56,366 bases of DNA from positions 1 to 56,366 of the IMG/VR virus record IMGVR_UViG_3300017781_000011. One strand, given 5' to 3'. The notes beneath the pieces were generated by a model. The model made no database searches. It was not told the DNA's origin and saw nothing but the letters and a program-made list of their open reading frames with translations. Shown here piece by piece: positions 45,331 to 54,053 of the stretch; position 1 is the stretch's first letter; the number at the start of each line of letters is the position of its first letter. Source of the DNA: a virus. Position numbers and translations under genes: made by a program.

Positions 45331-47169
45331 ATGGCATTACAAGATTTAAGAACATATTATGAGTCAGTTGAAAAAGAGGATTTTAATAATCTTTTAGCAC
45401 AGAAATGTTTAGTTACTGAAAAGATTCAAGCAAGTAGCCTACATGCGAGAAGAGAAGACAGACTCTTGCAGTTTTATAAATCAGGTAATAAGCAGCCACT
45501 TAATAAAATAGATAGAACAATAGTTTCTTACTATGAAAAAGGTATAGGCCACTTTAACGCATTATTAGATGAGACAATTCAACAAATGCCAAGTGATTGG
45601 AAATTTGGATTTGATTATATGGTTAGCGAAAAAACAGTAGACATTGAATATGATACACTTCCAAAAAATAGTCTTATACTGACACATATTCAAGTGTTAA
45701 ATGAAGATAGAACTCAGATTAAAAAAGTAATTAGAGATCCTAGAATTTTAGAAAAATGGGCAAACCTTTTAGAAGTTCAATCTCCTGAAGTTGTTTTTGA
45801 AGGCACATTATCAGACTATCAAAAAGAAAAACTAGTTAATATATTAAGTTTACAAGGAGAACAGGCAAAGATAGAACTACAAGACTTTGGTTTTTCTTAT
45901 AGAGCATTTACAACATTTAATGAGTCTATACATAAGTCAATGTTAAATAATGATATTCATAAAGACATTGATGGTTTAGTTGTAAGTTTCGTAGAAGGCA
46001 AATCATTAAAGAACTTTAAACTACAGAGTCCATTAAAAGAAATTAAAGAACAAGAAGAAAGAAAGAGTTCAGATGCATATCAAATTACAGTAGTAAAACT
46101 TATTGAATATTTTAATGCATTTGATTTTAGTGAAATACAACTTGAAAGTAAAGAAGTTGATGAGAGATATTTAGAATTAATGACAGCGGGTTTTAATTCA
46201 TTTATAAAAGACAATGGAGCAAGTTTTATTGGTATGAATTTTGATAGTGCAGAGTTTGCAAATAATGAAGAGTTTGATTTAAACCCAAAAATGATAACAA
46301 ATCAAGAAACTATTAGACTTGTTAATGAATCAAGAGAAGTTGCAGAATTATTAAAAATTACATTAGGTACTTTTAGAAAGAAAAGACAGAAAGAAAATGG
46401 AGTTTTAGCAGGAGATACATTTAATAGTCTAAATAGTATTATAGAAAAGATTGAAGCAAGAATTTACGAAAAAGTAGAGGAAGACGGTGTAATGGATTTT
46501 AAAACTTTTAAAATTAACGATACACTTAAAGGACAAACAAATCCAATTAACGAAGGTTTAAAAGTAAACCATCCTGAAAGAGGAGCTAAAGAAGTTAATA
46601 TGTTTGTTGGTAGGTTTCAGCCATTTACATTAGGACATGTTAAAGTTGTTGAACATTTACATAAACAAAATGGACTTCCAACTGTTATATTTTTAGTTAA
46701 AGCTAAAACAAAAAAGAAAGAAGACAGTTTTAAAAGACCATTTGATGAAACGATGCAGGTAAATATGATAAAACACGTGATGAAGGAATATCCTATTGAG
46801 ACAGTGTACGTTATAGATACTGCAGCAATTGACAAAATGTTTAATGCTATGAGACCTAAGTATGAACCTGTATTATGGGGAACAGGTAGTGATAGAATGA
46901 AAACATATGGCTATCAAGTTAATAACCCAAAATATAGAGGAGAATTAGGAGTTGAAGATAGCTTCAGATTAGAAGAAATTCCAAGGACAGACGATAACAT
47001 TAGTGCAACAAAGGTAAGAAACGCTTTATTAGATGGAGACGAAAAGACATATAAGTCCATGACTCCAAAATCTATGCACAAAATGTATAAATTATTAAAA
47101 CAAACAATGGAAGAAAGTGTTGAACTACAAGAACAAGTTTTAACATTTTCAGAATTTAAAAGCAAATAA
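45331..47169 (+). CDS. Ligase-like domain fused to nicotinamide/cytidylyl-type nucleotidylyltransferase
   Basis: A 612-residue fusion. The N-terminal domain (1-235) has ligase-like motifs: TEKIQASSLHAR (motif I, K31, but without the usual K-x-D-G), IDGLVVSF (213-220, motif IV) and KNFKLQSP (227-234, motif V). After an INE site (407-409) comes a second enzyme: GRFQPFTLGH (427-436, the nucleotidylyltransferase T/HxGH motif) and ISATKVR (557-563, the ISSTxxR motif), as in NadM-type NMN adenylyltransferases. The C-terminus ends with a tag-like TFSEFKSK. Two linked adenylyl chemistries could serve RNA repair and NAD synthesis. The motif I lysine should be tested, as the motif is degenerate. Confidence 0.6.
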   Translation: MALQDLRTYYESVEKEDFNNLLAQKCLVTEKIQASSLHARREDRLLQFYKSGNKQPLNKIDRTIVSYYEKGIGHFNALLDETIQQMPSDWKFGFDYMVSEKTVDIEYDTLPKNSLILTHIQVLNEDRTQIKKVIRDPRILEKWANLLEVQSPEVVFEGTLSDYQKEKLVNILSLQGEQAKIELQDFGFSYRAFTTFNESIHKSMLNNDIHKDIDGLVVSFVEGKSLKNFKLQSPLKEIKEQEERKSSDAYQITVVKLIEYFNAFDFSEIQLESKEVDERYLELMTAGFNSFIKDNGASFIGMNFDSAEFANNEEFDLNPKMITNQETIRLVNESREVAELLKITLGTFRKKRQKENGVLAGDTFNSLNSIIEKIEARIYEKVEEDGVMDFKTFKINDTLKGQTNPINEGLKVNHPERGAKEVNMFVGRFQPFTLGHVKVVEHLHKQNGLPTVIFLVKAKTKKKEDSFKRPFDETMQVNMIKHVMKEYPIETVYVIDTAAIDKMFNAMRPKYEPVLWGTGSDRMKTYGYQVNNPKYRGELGVEDSFRLEEIPRTDDNISATKVRNALLDGDEKTYKSMTPKSMHKMYKLLKQTMEESVELQEQVLTFSEFKSK

Positions 47170-47209
47170 AGTGAGCATCCGAACTAACTTTCAAATATTA
47201 TTGAATAAG
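47130..47209 (+). repeat. Junction repeat, copy 1
   Basis: An 80-base stretch covering the last 13 codons of one gene and the first 13 codons of the next. It matches 49022-49101 with about 85% identity by eye, the differences being mostly single substitutions. See the second copy. Confidence 0.85.
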
Positions 47210-49006
47210 ATAGAATCTGAAAAAAGGGCAGTTTTAAACGAACTTGACTTTGATGACAAAGAGGAATTTAAAGAATATGCAGACGACCACAAAATAAGAG
47301 ATACTACAAAGGTTACAATTGATGGTAAGAAAATGCAAGCTGGAGATGTTGATAAAGAAAAGAAGACATCAAGTCCAAAAATGGAAAAAACTCTTAATAG
47401 AGTAGAAGATGCCATTAAAGATATTAAAGACCCGGTCCAAAAAGAAAACGCAGAATCAGTACTACAGGCAATGGAGGTCTTTAATAATCCTGATTCTTCC
47501 ATGGAAAATAAATTAAAAGCAATAGAAGACCTAAATAGTAAAGGTCTCATTTTTATGAATAGTGCTACCGCTAAACAGAAAAAAATGTATTTAGATCCAT
47601 CTCTTACAGGCTTAGATAGAAAGGCCTTAGTAGACCCAAAACAAAAAGGGTCTCCAAAAGAAATGCAAAAAGCAATGGAAGAATATGGTTTTGATAAAAT
47701 AAAACCAGAAGGCGGAAAGATTAGTAGCGGAGATATGATGATAACTAAACTTTTTGAAAAAGATAAAATATCTAAAATAGAAACTAAAGTTACTAAAGAT
47801 GGAATGACACTTGGAAAAAGTAAAATAGAAAAATCAAAAATTCCATCAGATGAAGTACTTTTAAAAGCTTACGGAGGAGATAAAGAAAAAGCTAAACTTG
47901 CAAAAAAGACATTGCTTAGAAGAAACAAAATCATAGAAAAGGCCCAAGATGCATTTAAAGATGGAGGGCTAGAAATCGTTGAACCTGTTCCAGGAACACC
48001 ACCAAATACTCCAGAAAATAGAAAAAAACTAAAAGATGCAACTTCTGACAAAATTGCAGAAGGGTTTGAAGCTCAATTTAAAAAGACTGGTAGAAAACCG
48101 ACGCCGACTCAACAAAAGGTTATAGATGATTTAAAAGGTCTTAAAGATATTAAAGACCAAAAAGAATACGACAAAGAACTTCATAGAATTACTGAAGAAA
48201 TGTTTAAGGACCCATTTTATGATGGTGCTACAAAGAATGTAGTAGAAATGACAACATATATGAGTGAATTAAATAAAGGCAATGAGGTTTACATGCCTGC
48301 AAAATCAAACTATCCTCTAGGTGATGTAATATCAATTTCACCAGAAAAAATAGATTGGGAAAAAGATTCGCCAGAAGAAATACAGAAAAAACTACAACTT
48401 ATTAACCATGCAGTAGAGGCTAGGTCAATTAAAAAAGGAGCAGGAGGTGCTTCAGCTTCCGGTGTTAAAACAGATCAAAGCGAGTTTAAAGACATCACAA
48501 ATAAAAAAGGCAAAAAAATATTAGGTAAAGAACTTAAAGGAGATTTATCAGAATTATCAGATAAAAATAAAATTTACTCAGAAATATATGATGGAGATTC
48601 TTCAAAGGCTGAAAATTCTATAAGTGAAATTGCAGAAAAATATGATTTTGATTTAGATGACCCTAAATTAAAAGAGAGAAGAGAAAAATCCGTAGAAAGC
48701 GCATTAAATAATATTAAAAATTCTGGTAAATGTGATGATGATTTTAACGAAGCAGCTACAAAAAAGAATTTAGAAAATTATTATAATTTAGGAAATATGT
48801 ACCAAGATCTTTATAATGATAATGTAACAGAACAGCTTTTTGTTAATGAACAATATAAGTATACAAAAACAAATGGATTAGAAGTAAATAGAACAGATGG
48901 TATTTCAAAAATGGCTAAATTAAAATTTCAGTTCTCTTCTGGTGGTTGGAGCTGTGAAGGTAGACCAAGTAATACTATTCCTACTAAATTTGTTAATGAA
49001 AAATAA
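47171..49006 (+). CDS. Large hydrophilic putative internal head protein
   Basis: A 611-residue, Lys/Glu/Asp-rich protein starting with GTG directly after the upstream stop. The start MSIRTNFQILLNK is shared with the gene at 49063 (MSIRTDFQILLNK) and is followed by a cleavage-like LNE at 22-24. The body is mainly helical, with a Pro-rich linker (PVPGTPPNTPENR, about 273-285). No catalytic motif is seen. Given the shared start and operon I infer packaging in the head. The 49 kb copy of its 5' end shows that a unit of this kind was duplicated. Confidence 0.55.
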   Translation: MSIRTNFQILLNKIESEKRAVLNELDFDDKEEFKEYADDHKIRDTTKVTIDGKKMQAGDVDKEKKTSSPKMEKTLNRVEDAIKDIKDPVQKENAESVLQAMEVFNNPDSSMENKLKAIEDLNSKGLIFMNSATAKQKKMYLDPSLTGLDRKALVDPKQKGSPKEMQKAMEEYGFDKIKPEGGKISSGDMMITKLFEKDKISKIETKVTKDGMTLGKSKIEKSKIPSDEVLLKAYGGDKEKAKLAKKTLLRRNKIIEKAQDAFKDGGLEIVEPVPGTPPNTPENRKKLKDATSDKIAEGFEAQFKKTGRKPTPTQQKVIDDLKGLKDIKDQKEYDKELHRITEEMFKDPFYDGATKNVVEMTTYMSELNKGNEVYMPAKSNYPLGDVISISPEKIDWEKDSPEEIQKKLQLINHAVEARSIKKGAGGASASGVKTDQSEFKDITNKKGKKILGKELKGDLSELSDKNKIYSEIYDGDSSKAENSISEIAEKYDFDLDDPKLKERREKSVESALNNIKNSGKCDDDFNEAATKKNLENYYNLGNMYQDLYNDNVTEQLFVNEQYKYTKTNGLEVNRTDGISKMAKLKFQFSSGGWSCEGRPSNTIPTKFVNEK

Positions 49007-49015
49007 GATATATAA
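49007..49015 (+). promoter_or_regulatory. Late-promoter-like GATATATAA
   Basis: GATATATAA begins one base after the stop codon of the upstream gene; AAATA follows. It lies in front of the duplicated junction and 47 bases before the ATG at 49063. Confidence 0.5.
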
Positions 49016-49019
49016 AAAT

Positions 49020-49062
49020 AAAGAACAAGCTTTAGCATTTTCTGAATTTAAAAGCAAATAAG
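49020..49062 (+). pseudogene. Remnant 3' end of a cargo gene (FSEFKSK)
   Basis: The bases here encode KEQALAFSEFKSK plus a stop in one frame, almost the same as the C-terminus of the gene ending at 47169 (EQVLTFSEFKSK). No start codon is available, and the GATATATAA element lies just upstream. It is the leftover of a gene whose body is missing, so the sequence between the two copies was inserted or the body was lost. Confidence 0.7.
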
Positions 49063-49101
49063 ATGAGCATACGAACAGATTTTCAAATATTATTAAATAA
49101 A
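49022..49101 (+). repeat. Junction repeat, copy 2
   Basis: Second copy of the 80-base junction at 47130-47209. Here its first half is non-coding (a remnant) and its second half is the start of the nuclease-like gene. A recombination between two such junctions would add or remove exactly one cargo gene. Confidence 0.85.
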
Positions 49102-50073
49102 GCTATTAAAAGAGAAGATCTTTTAGTAGAAGGAAATATAGGTAAGTATCAATCACTAGGAAGTTTAAATAATTTAAAGGCAAAGCAACAAATGTTTGAC
49201 CTTATTAACAAAGATTATTTTAAAGGAAAATCTCCTTTTTCAAAGAGATTAACTTTAACAGAAATAGATGATTCTACAATGCAAGAAGTTTTTACATTAA
49301 TGAGTGAAGACATTAATGCAGCAAATACATTATTTAATTTAAAAAGAACAGGTATTGGCTCAGGTGAAATATTAATGGCATATCTTGTTGAAAACTTAGT
49401 AATAGGAGGAGGTAGTGCAGATGTAGACTTAAACTTATTCGATCCAAAGTCGGGTAAATTTTTAAGTGCTGGAATAGCAGAATTAAAAGAGGTTACAAGA
49501 ACAAATGATGGTTTTTTAAAAGGTTGGAGAACAGGCGCAAGGCACGCTGCAATTAGAGCACAGGCTATTGCGGATATTAGAAATTTATATTTAGCAGTTA
49601 GGGATTCTATTACTGAATTAGACCCTACTACAAAGGCTGGTCAAGCTGCAGCAATAAGTGCAGCAAAAGGAGAATATTCAGCACTACTTAAATATTTTGA
49701 AGACCTAGATGCAATACCAGCAGCAGCTGATAGAGATTTTAAACTTAAACAAGGTACAAAAGGTGAAATAATCGTAAAGTTTCAAGGGAATGTAATAGGT
49801 AATATTGGTGACGCAAAAACAATTTTAGAAATTAATAAGATTTTAAGTCAAGATGTTAATACGAATGTAAAAACTTATAGGCAAATCGAAGAAGAAGTGG
49901 CAAAAGGGTTTGGAGATATAGATGAAAAGTTTGTATTTATTAGAACTACAGGAAAATCTGAAAAGAAAAAGATACAAGGTATTTATTATAAGGAAAAATT
50001 ACCTGATAATACTAAAGAATTAAAAATAGCACAAGTCACTCAAAATACTATTAAAGTTAAAGTAAAAATTTGA
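49063..50073 (+). CDS. Predicted PD-(D/E)XK nuclease, head-packaged type
   Basis: A 336-residue protein. The N-terminus MSIRTDFQILLNK with LVE before G24 repeats the start of the previous gene. The nuclease signature is seen as GSGEILMAYL (99-108, E102 in the first helix), then SADVDLNLF (118-126, D120 or D122), and IAELKEV (138-144, E140-x-K142). This E...D...ExK order is typical of restriction-type folds that cut DNA with two metals. The C-terminal half is helical then beta and may bind DNA. If injected it could degrade host DNA or defence plasmids. The fold is inferred from motif order only. Confidence 0.5.
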   Translation: MSIRTDFQILLNKAIKREDLLVEGNIGKYQSLGSLNNLKAKQQMFDLINKDYFKGKSPFSKRLTLTEIDDSTMQEVFTLMSEDINAANTLFNLKRTGIGSGEILMAYLVENLVIGGGSADVDLNLFDPKSGKFLSAGIAELKEVTRTNDGFLKGWRTGARHAAIRAQAIADIRNLYLAVRDSITELDPTTKAGQAAAISAAKGEYSALLKYFEDLDAIPAAADRDFKLKQGTKGEIIVKFQGNVIGNIGDAKTILEINKILSQDVNTNVKTYRQIEEEVAKGFGDIDEKFVFIRTTGKSEKKKIQGIYYKEKLPDNTKELKIAQVTQNTIKVKVKI

Positions 50074-50080
50074 TATATAA
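50072..50080 (+). promoter_or_regulatory. Late-promoter-like GATATATAA
   Basis: GATATATAA overlaps the last two bases of the upstream stop codon and lies 27 bases before the ATG at 50108. It would give the polyprotein-like gene its own transcript. Confidence 0.5.
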
Positions 50081-50107
50081 TAAAATAGATAAAAATATAA
50101 AAAAATA

Positions 50108-52708
50108 ATGGCAACATTTAAAGAATTTTTAAACGAAAGAAATATAACTCTTAAAAGAAGATATACTGAAAATCACCCTGCCCAAACTGTAGGCAATTCA
50201 GCTAGAGTTAGAAATGCAATTATCGAAGCATTGAAGGATGGCAAAATAACAGTTGAAGAATTTAATAATATAGTTAGTCAACACTCTTCTGCTCCATCAA
50301 AATGGACAAGAGGTAATAAAAGATTTTTTAAAATAGAAGAAGATGGCGTAAGTCTTTCTAAATATGGAACTAAAATATTAAATAGTTTAGTTACAGAATC
50401 AGAAGTTAATGAAGGAACATATGACTCAAAAGATCATATAGGATCTACATCAGATGGACAAGGTTCTAACGCTGAGATTTATAAAAAAGGTAGAGGATAT
50501 TATGTAGTCGTTAGTGGACAGCATGATTATGACTTCGAGGCTAAGAACGATAAAGAACTAATAAATAAGTTAGAAGAATATGAATTCGATTCTTCTGATA
50601 TTTTAGAATCAGCTGTTAATGAAAAAATGAGTAATGCTGAACTTAAGAAAATATCAAAGACTAAAGAGTATGTAGAAATATCTCAAGCTATTAGAGCAGG
50701 TCAAAGTGATTATGAAGATATGTATGATATGATTGATCCTAAAATGTTTAAAGGTTTAGATTTAAAAAAATTCGAAGAAATATTAGATGATTGGTTTAAT
50801 GATGAAGGAATGACATATGATAGTTATGCTGATTTTGCTAGAAATGCATATTCTCATCATGTTGCAGAAATAACTAAGTTATTAATGCCTTATAATGAAT
50901 CAGTTTCAATAGATGAAGGTTTAAATAAGTCAGACGTTGCATATCAATTATCAATAGATTATACAGGTAGAACTAAGCCAAAAATTACTAAGCTTAATAA
51001 GAAAAGACTTGAAATTAAGTATGGTTATAAAATTAGCCCACAAAAAGTAATTGATTCTATTAAGAAGGTTCATCCAAAGGTAGAACTTAAACATGTTGAA
51101 TGGTCAGATAAAATGTCAGGTGGAGGTTTTCATATATTTGATATTTTAGAATCAGCAATTACTGAAGCTAGAGCAAGTGCAGAAAAATTATTAAAATCAA
51201 CTACTAAAGGAGAAACTAACGCAGTTGAAGGTATTAAACTTTCTAAAGAAATGGCAAGCTGCTTTTTAGACTGGTTAAAAGGCTCAACATATGGTAAGAA
51301 ATTTTCAGACCTTCCATTTGAAAAATTATTTATGGCATCTTTTAATTGGGGTCTTGATAGATACATTAAACCGGGCTGTAAAGACGAATTTAAAGAATTA
51401 AAAACAAAAGCAAAAGCGATGAAAGAATCAAAAATACATGAAAACTTCAGTGAGTTTATAAATGAATCAATTAACGAAGAATCTTACAAATTAGACGAAA
51501 GCTTTACTTCAAAACTAACAGGTATTGCAAGAAGAGCAAAAGACGTTAAGGACTTTGTAAAAATGGTGTTTAAACATGAAAAGTTTAAAGCATTCAATAC
51601 TCCAAAAACTCAACCAGATACATATGAAAACTTTTTAAAATTTATTAAAGGGCATTATGCGATGGTACAACAGTACGAATCAAATAAAATAGAAGAAAAA
51701 ATGATATACACAAGCTTTCAACAATTCGTTAATGAATCTGTAGAACTTAATGAAGCATTAAAGAGTTCTAAACTTAGAGGACTTCTTACTATGAAAAGAG
51801 GTAGTAAACAAATTTTAAAAGCAATTTACGGCTTTAGTAAAATAGAATTAGACAAAATAACAGATGATCAAATAATAGATATTGATCCTAAATTAGGTAA
51901 AAAAGCAGATGGCTTAGTTGTTTATTATACAACTCAAGAAAAAGACAACCCTTATGCTGATACTTCAAAATCTACATATAATTCTGCTGGTAAAATTCCA
52001 GCAAATACAATACTTGCATTAGGCATGGGAAAAGACGTCGCATATATTAAAAGAGATTATATTAAGAGAAAAATGACAATGTCTTTAACTCTAGATCCTA
52101 GAAAATCATCTAATGATATTGGAATTAATAAAGAGTATAGAGGCTGGGACGCATCCGGTATTTATAATGTAAAAAGAGTAATTGATGTTGCAGATGCTGC
52201 ATTTGTAATTAATACTAACGCTCTTCCAAATGCTAAAGGAAAAATTGAAGACAGAGTAAAAGCTAAAGAAGGTGCATTAGCGTTTAAATCTGATAAAGAA
52301 TTTAAAGATGCAAACATAGCAAGATATAGAGAAATTCTACAAAAGAGAGCAAGTGAATTACCAATAGATAAATTAGTAGAAGATGCAATTGATGATGCAA
52401 CTAAGGTTATGAAAGATGGTTTAAAAAATCAAGAAAAAAATAAGTACGGAGAACTTATTGCAGGCGTAGGAGCAGACGGTAGAGCTTATAAATTAAATGA
52501 CATTAGTAATTTTATAAATGGTTTAATTTCAGACTATGAAAGATGGTCAGGTTATATGGCAACAATTGAAGAGGCTGAAGCTAAATATGGTAAAGATTCT
52601 AAAGAATTTGAATGGGAAGCTAGATATTCTCAAAAAGAATCTGAGGAATATGCAAAGAGAATTAAAGATAAATTAGCTAAACTTAAGAAAAGAAACTTAG
52701 CTTGGTAA
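50108..52708 (+). CDS. Polyprotein-like head-packaged protein with repeated cleavage linkers
   Basis: An 866-residue protein. The tag MATFKEFLNE opens it. Six or more protease-type sites divide it into domains of about 70-100 residues: VNE before G103, VNE before K173, IDE before G271, ITE before A354, INE before S454 and E458, VNE before S544 and LNE before A550. Two linkers are near copies (DILESAVNE at 164-172 and DILESAITE at 345-353). Tag-like sequences recur inside (NFSEFINE at 446-453; YTSFQQFVNE at 534-543). The last 315 residues form a longer domain. No single domain is recognised. I infer a fused set of small effectors released by the prohead protease. Confidence 0.55.
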   Translation: MATFKEFLNERNITLKRRYTENHPAQTVGNSARVRNAIIEALKDGKITVEEFNNIVSQHSSAPSKWTRGNKRFFKIEEDGVSLSKYGTKILNSLVTESEVNEGTYDSKDHIGSTSDGQGSNAEIYKKGRGYYVVVSGQHDYDFEAKNDKELINKLEEYEFDSSDILESAVNEKMSNAELKKISKTKEYVEISQAIRAGQSDYEDMYDMIDPKMFKGLDLKKFEEILDDWFNDEGMTYDSYADFARNAYSHHVAEITKLLMPYNESVSIDEGLNKSDVAYQLSIDYTGRTKPKITKLNKKRLEIKYGYKISPQKVIDSIKKVHPKVELKHVEWSDKMSGGGFHIFDILESAITEARASAEKLLKSTTKGETNAVEGIKLSKEMASCFLDWLKGSTYGKKFSDLPFEKLFMASFNWGLDRYIKPGCKDEFKELKTKAKAMKESKIHENFSEFINESINEESYKLDESFTSKLTGIARRAKDVKDFVKMVFKHEKFKAFNTPKTQPDTYENFLKFIKGHYAMVQQYESNKIEEKMIYTSFQQFVNESVELNEALKSSKLRGLLTMKRGSKQILKAIYGFSKIELDKITDDQIIDIDPKLGKKADGLVVYYTTQEKDNPYADTSKSTYNSAGKIPANTILALGMGKDVAYIKRDYIKRKMTMSLTLDPRKSSNDIGINKEYRGWDASGIYNVKRVIDVADAAFVINTNALPNAKGKIEDRVKAKEGALAFKSDKEFKDANIARYREILQKRASELPIDKLVEDAIDDATKVMKDGLKNQEKNKYGELIAGVGADGRAYKLNDISNFINGLISDYERWSGYMATIEEAEAKYGKDSKEFEWEARYSQKESEEYAKRIKDKLAKLKKRNLAW

Positions 52709-53592
52709 TGAACGAAAACGTTACACCAGCAAATATTGGAGGTATGGGAAATCCTGCCTTTCCACAAGGTGGAGAAGTAGGAAGTGGAGATGTGCCAGCT
52801 GGTAAAGGAGATGCTAAGAAAGAGCAAAAGAAAAAGAAGAAAGAAAGAGAAGAATATCTTAAAAATAGAAAAGAAGAAATGGTACATACTACTTTTAGTG
52901 GATTTATAAATGAAGCAAATGCAAAAAACGCCAGAAAAAGTTTAGGCTATGTTGCTTTTCTTGAAGAAATGTCAGATCTAAATAACAGAGACATTCAAAA
53001 AGCATATGATGCTGCAATAGAAGTTTTACAAGATAAAGGCATGTCAGAAAAACAAGCACTTGGTTTTTTAAATTCTCCTCATGGAAAATATATGGGAGAA
53101 TATTTAACTCCAGGAATGGACTATTCACATGAGGCTTTCTTAGACAAATTAGAAGAATATTATAACGAAAGAATGTTGAAACAATATGCTAAAGATTATG
53201 TTGGTTTGGCTAAAGTAACTGAAGGATTTTTTTCAAGATTAAATGGAAAAGAAACAACAAGAGAAGAACAAGAAATCGATAAGATGATAGATCAAATTCA
53301 AAACACCGATGTTCAAGGTTTATTTGATAAAGCAATTGATAACTTAGATACTCTTGATAAGGTTATGGCAGCAATGGACGAGGCTGACCCAGATGACGTT
53401 GATAATGCATTTGCAAAATACAGAAAGAAAACTGCTAAATATAAAAAATTTATGCAAGTTCTAAAAAGCAGTAATAAAGAGCTGGAAAAAAAGTTTGGCA
53501 AAGAGGCATTAGATGATTTAGGATTGAAATCTAAAAACATGATGAATCAGTTTAGAGCTCAAGCTAATGACATAGCTAAAGATCAAAGTTAG
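52708..53592 (+). CDS. Putative internal/prohead core protein with internal targeting-like motif
   Basis: A 294-residue protein; I chose the ATG that overlaps the upstream stop by one base (TAATG) over a TTG six bases earlier. Residues 1-35 are Gly/Pro-rich (TPANIGGMGNPAFPQGGEVG), then a Lys/Glu stretch. At 58-70 a tag-like VHTTFSGFINE precedes A71, so the processed body may start there. VTE before G175 is a second site. Residues 75-170 look like a helical domain. The Lys-rich part resembles head-core proteins in composition. A scaffolding-core role is an alternative to an effector role. A strong terminator follows. Confidence 0.5.
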   Translation: MNENVTPANIGGMGNPAFPQGGEVGSGDVPAGKGDAKKEQKKKKKEREEYLKNRKEEMVHTTFSGFINEANAKNARKSLGYVAFLEEMSDLNNRDIQKAYDAAIEVLQDKGMSEKQALGFLNSPHGKYMGEYLTPGMDYSHEAFLDKLEEYYNERMLKQYAKDYVGLAKVTEGFFSRLNGKETTREEQEIDKMIDQIQNTDVQGLFDKAIDNLDTLDKVMAAMDEADPDDVDNAFAKYRKKTAKYKKFMQVLKSSNKELEKKFGKEALDDLGLKSKNMMNQFRAQANDIAKDQS

Positions 53593-53611
53593 AATAAAAA
53601 GTTATAATATT

Positions 53612-53642
53612 AAAAATCCAGGCAAGTCCTGGATTTTTTTTT
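53612..53642 (+). terminator. Rho-independent terminator
   Basis: An 11-bp stem (AAAATCCAGG at 53613-53622, five-base loop CAAGT, then CCTGGATTTT) runs into eight or more T. It ends the cargo operon. The 97 bases from 53643 to the next start hold A/T-rich sequence with a possible Bacteroidota-type promoter (TATATTTA near 53710), but nothing certain. Confidence 0.85.
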
Positions 53643-53739
53643 GCAAAATTGTTAATAACTATTGAAAAAAAGTTGCCTAAAAATTTTCACGGGTCACCGG
53701 AAATAGTTATATTTATATTATAATTAAAACTTAAACTAG

Positions 53740-54015
53740 ATGAGCTATACAAATTTTAACAGACATGAATCAATGAATTCAGAAACTAGAAAAGAAATCA
53801 TGAACTTAATTAATGATTTAATAAACTACGATGAACAAATAGATAAAAAATTAAGAAGATCTATTGAAAACAAACTATATGGTTTATTTGATGGTTATTT
53901 ATATGAGAAACTTCAATTGAATGCATTAGAATGTCCAAGTGATTTAGCAAGTAGAATTATGAAAATTTATCATAAATGTGCAATGTACCCAAAGTCAGAA
54001 ACAATTGTATTTTAA
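53740..54015 (+). CDS. Small helical hypothetical protein
   Basis: A 91-residue protein after the terminator, so it must have its own promoter. Helical: NSETRKEIMNLINDLINYDE (18-37), then KLRRSIENKLYGLFDGYLYE. It does not carry the tag or the x-E sites of the flanking genes. Family unknown. The gap upstream contains TATATTTA near 53710, similar to the Bacteroidota -7 box TAnnTTTG, so it may be an early or host-type transcribed gene. Confidence 0.6.
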   Translation: MSYTNFNRHESMNSETRKEIMNLINDLINYDEQIDKKLRRSIENKLYGLFDGYLYEKLQLNALECPSDLASRIMKIYHKCAMYPKSETIVF

Positions 54016-54018
54016 TTT

Positions 54019-54027
54019 GATATATAA
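54019..54027 (+). promoter_or_regulatory. Late-promoter-like GATATATAA
   Basis: GATATATAA three bases after the upstream stop and 26 bases before the ATG at 54054. It would restart late expression of two tagged genes. Confidence 0.55.
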
Positions 54028-54053
54028 TATAATATTAAAAATAAAATCACAAG

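Noticed and set aside
52702-52707. TTG start six bases before the 294-residue gene
   Set aside because: An ATG overlapping the upstream stop (TAATG) is available at 52708 and matches the style of other junctions.
50108-52708. ADP-ribosyltransferase (Alt-like) domain in the 866-residue protein
   Set aside because: Looked for because T4 Alt is tagged and packaged, but no R-STS-ExE pattern is visible in any segment.
53695-53703. GGTCACCGG near 53700 as an operator or attachment site
   Set aside because: The symmetry is short and occurs once in what I read; no second copy or integrase gene is present.
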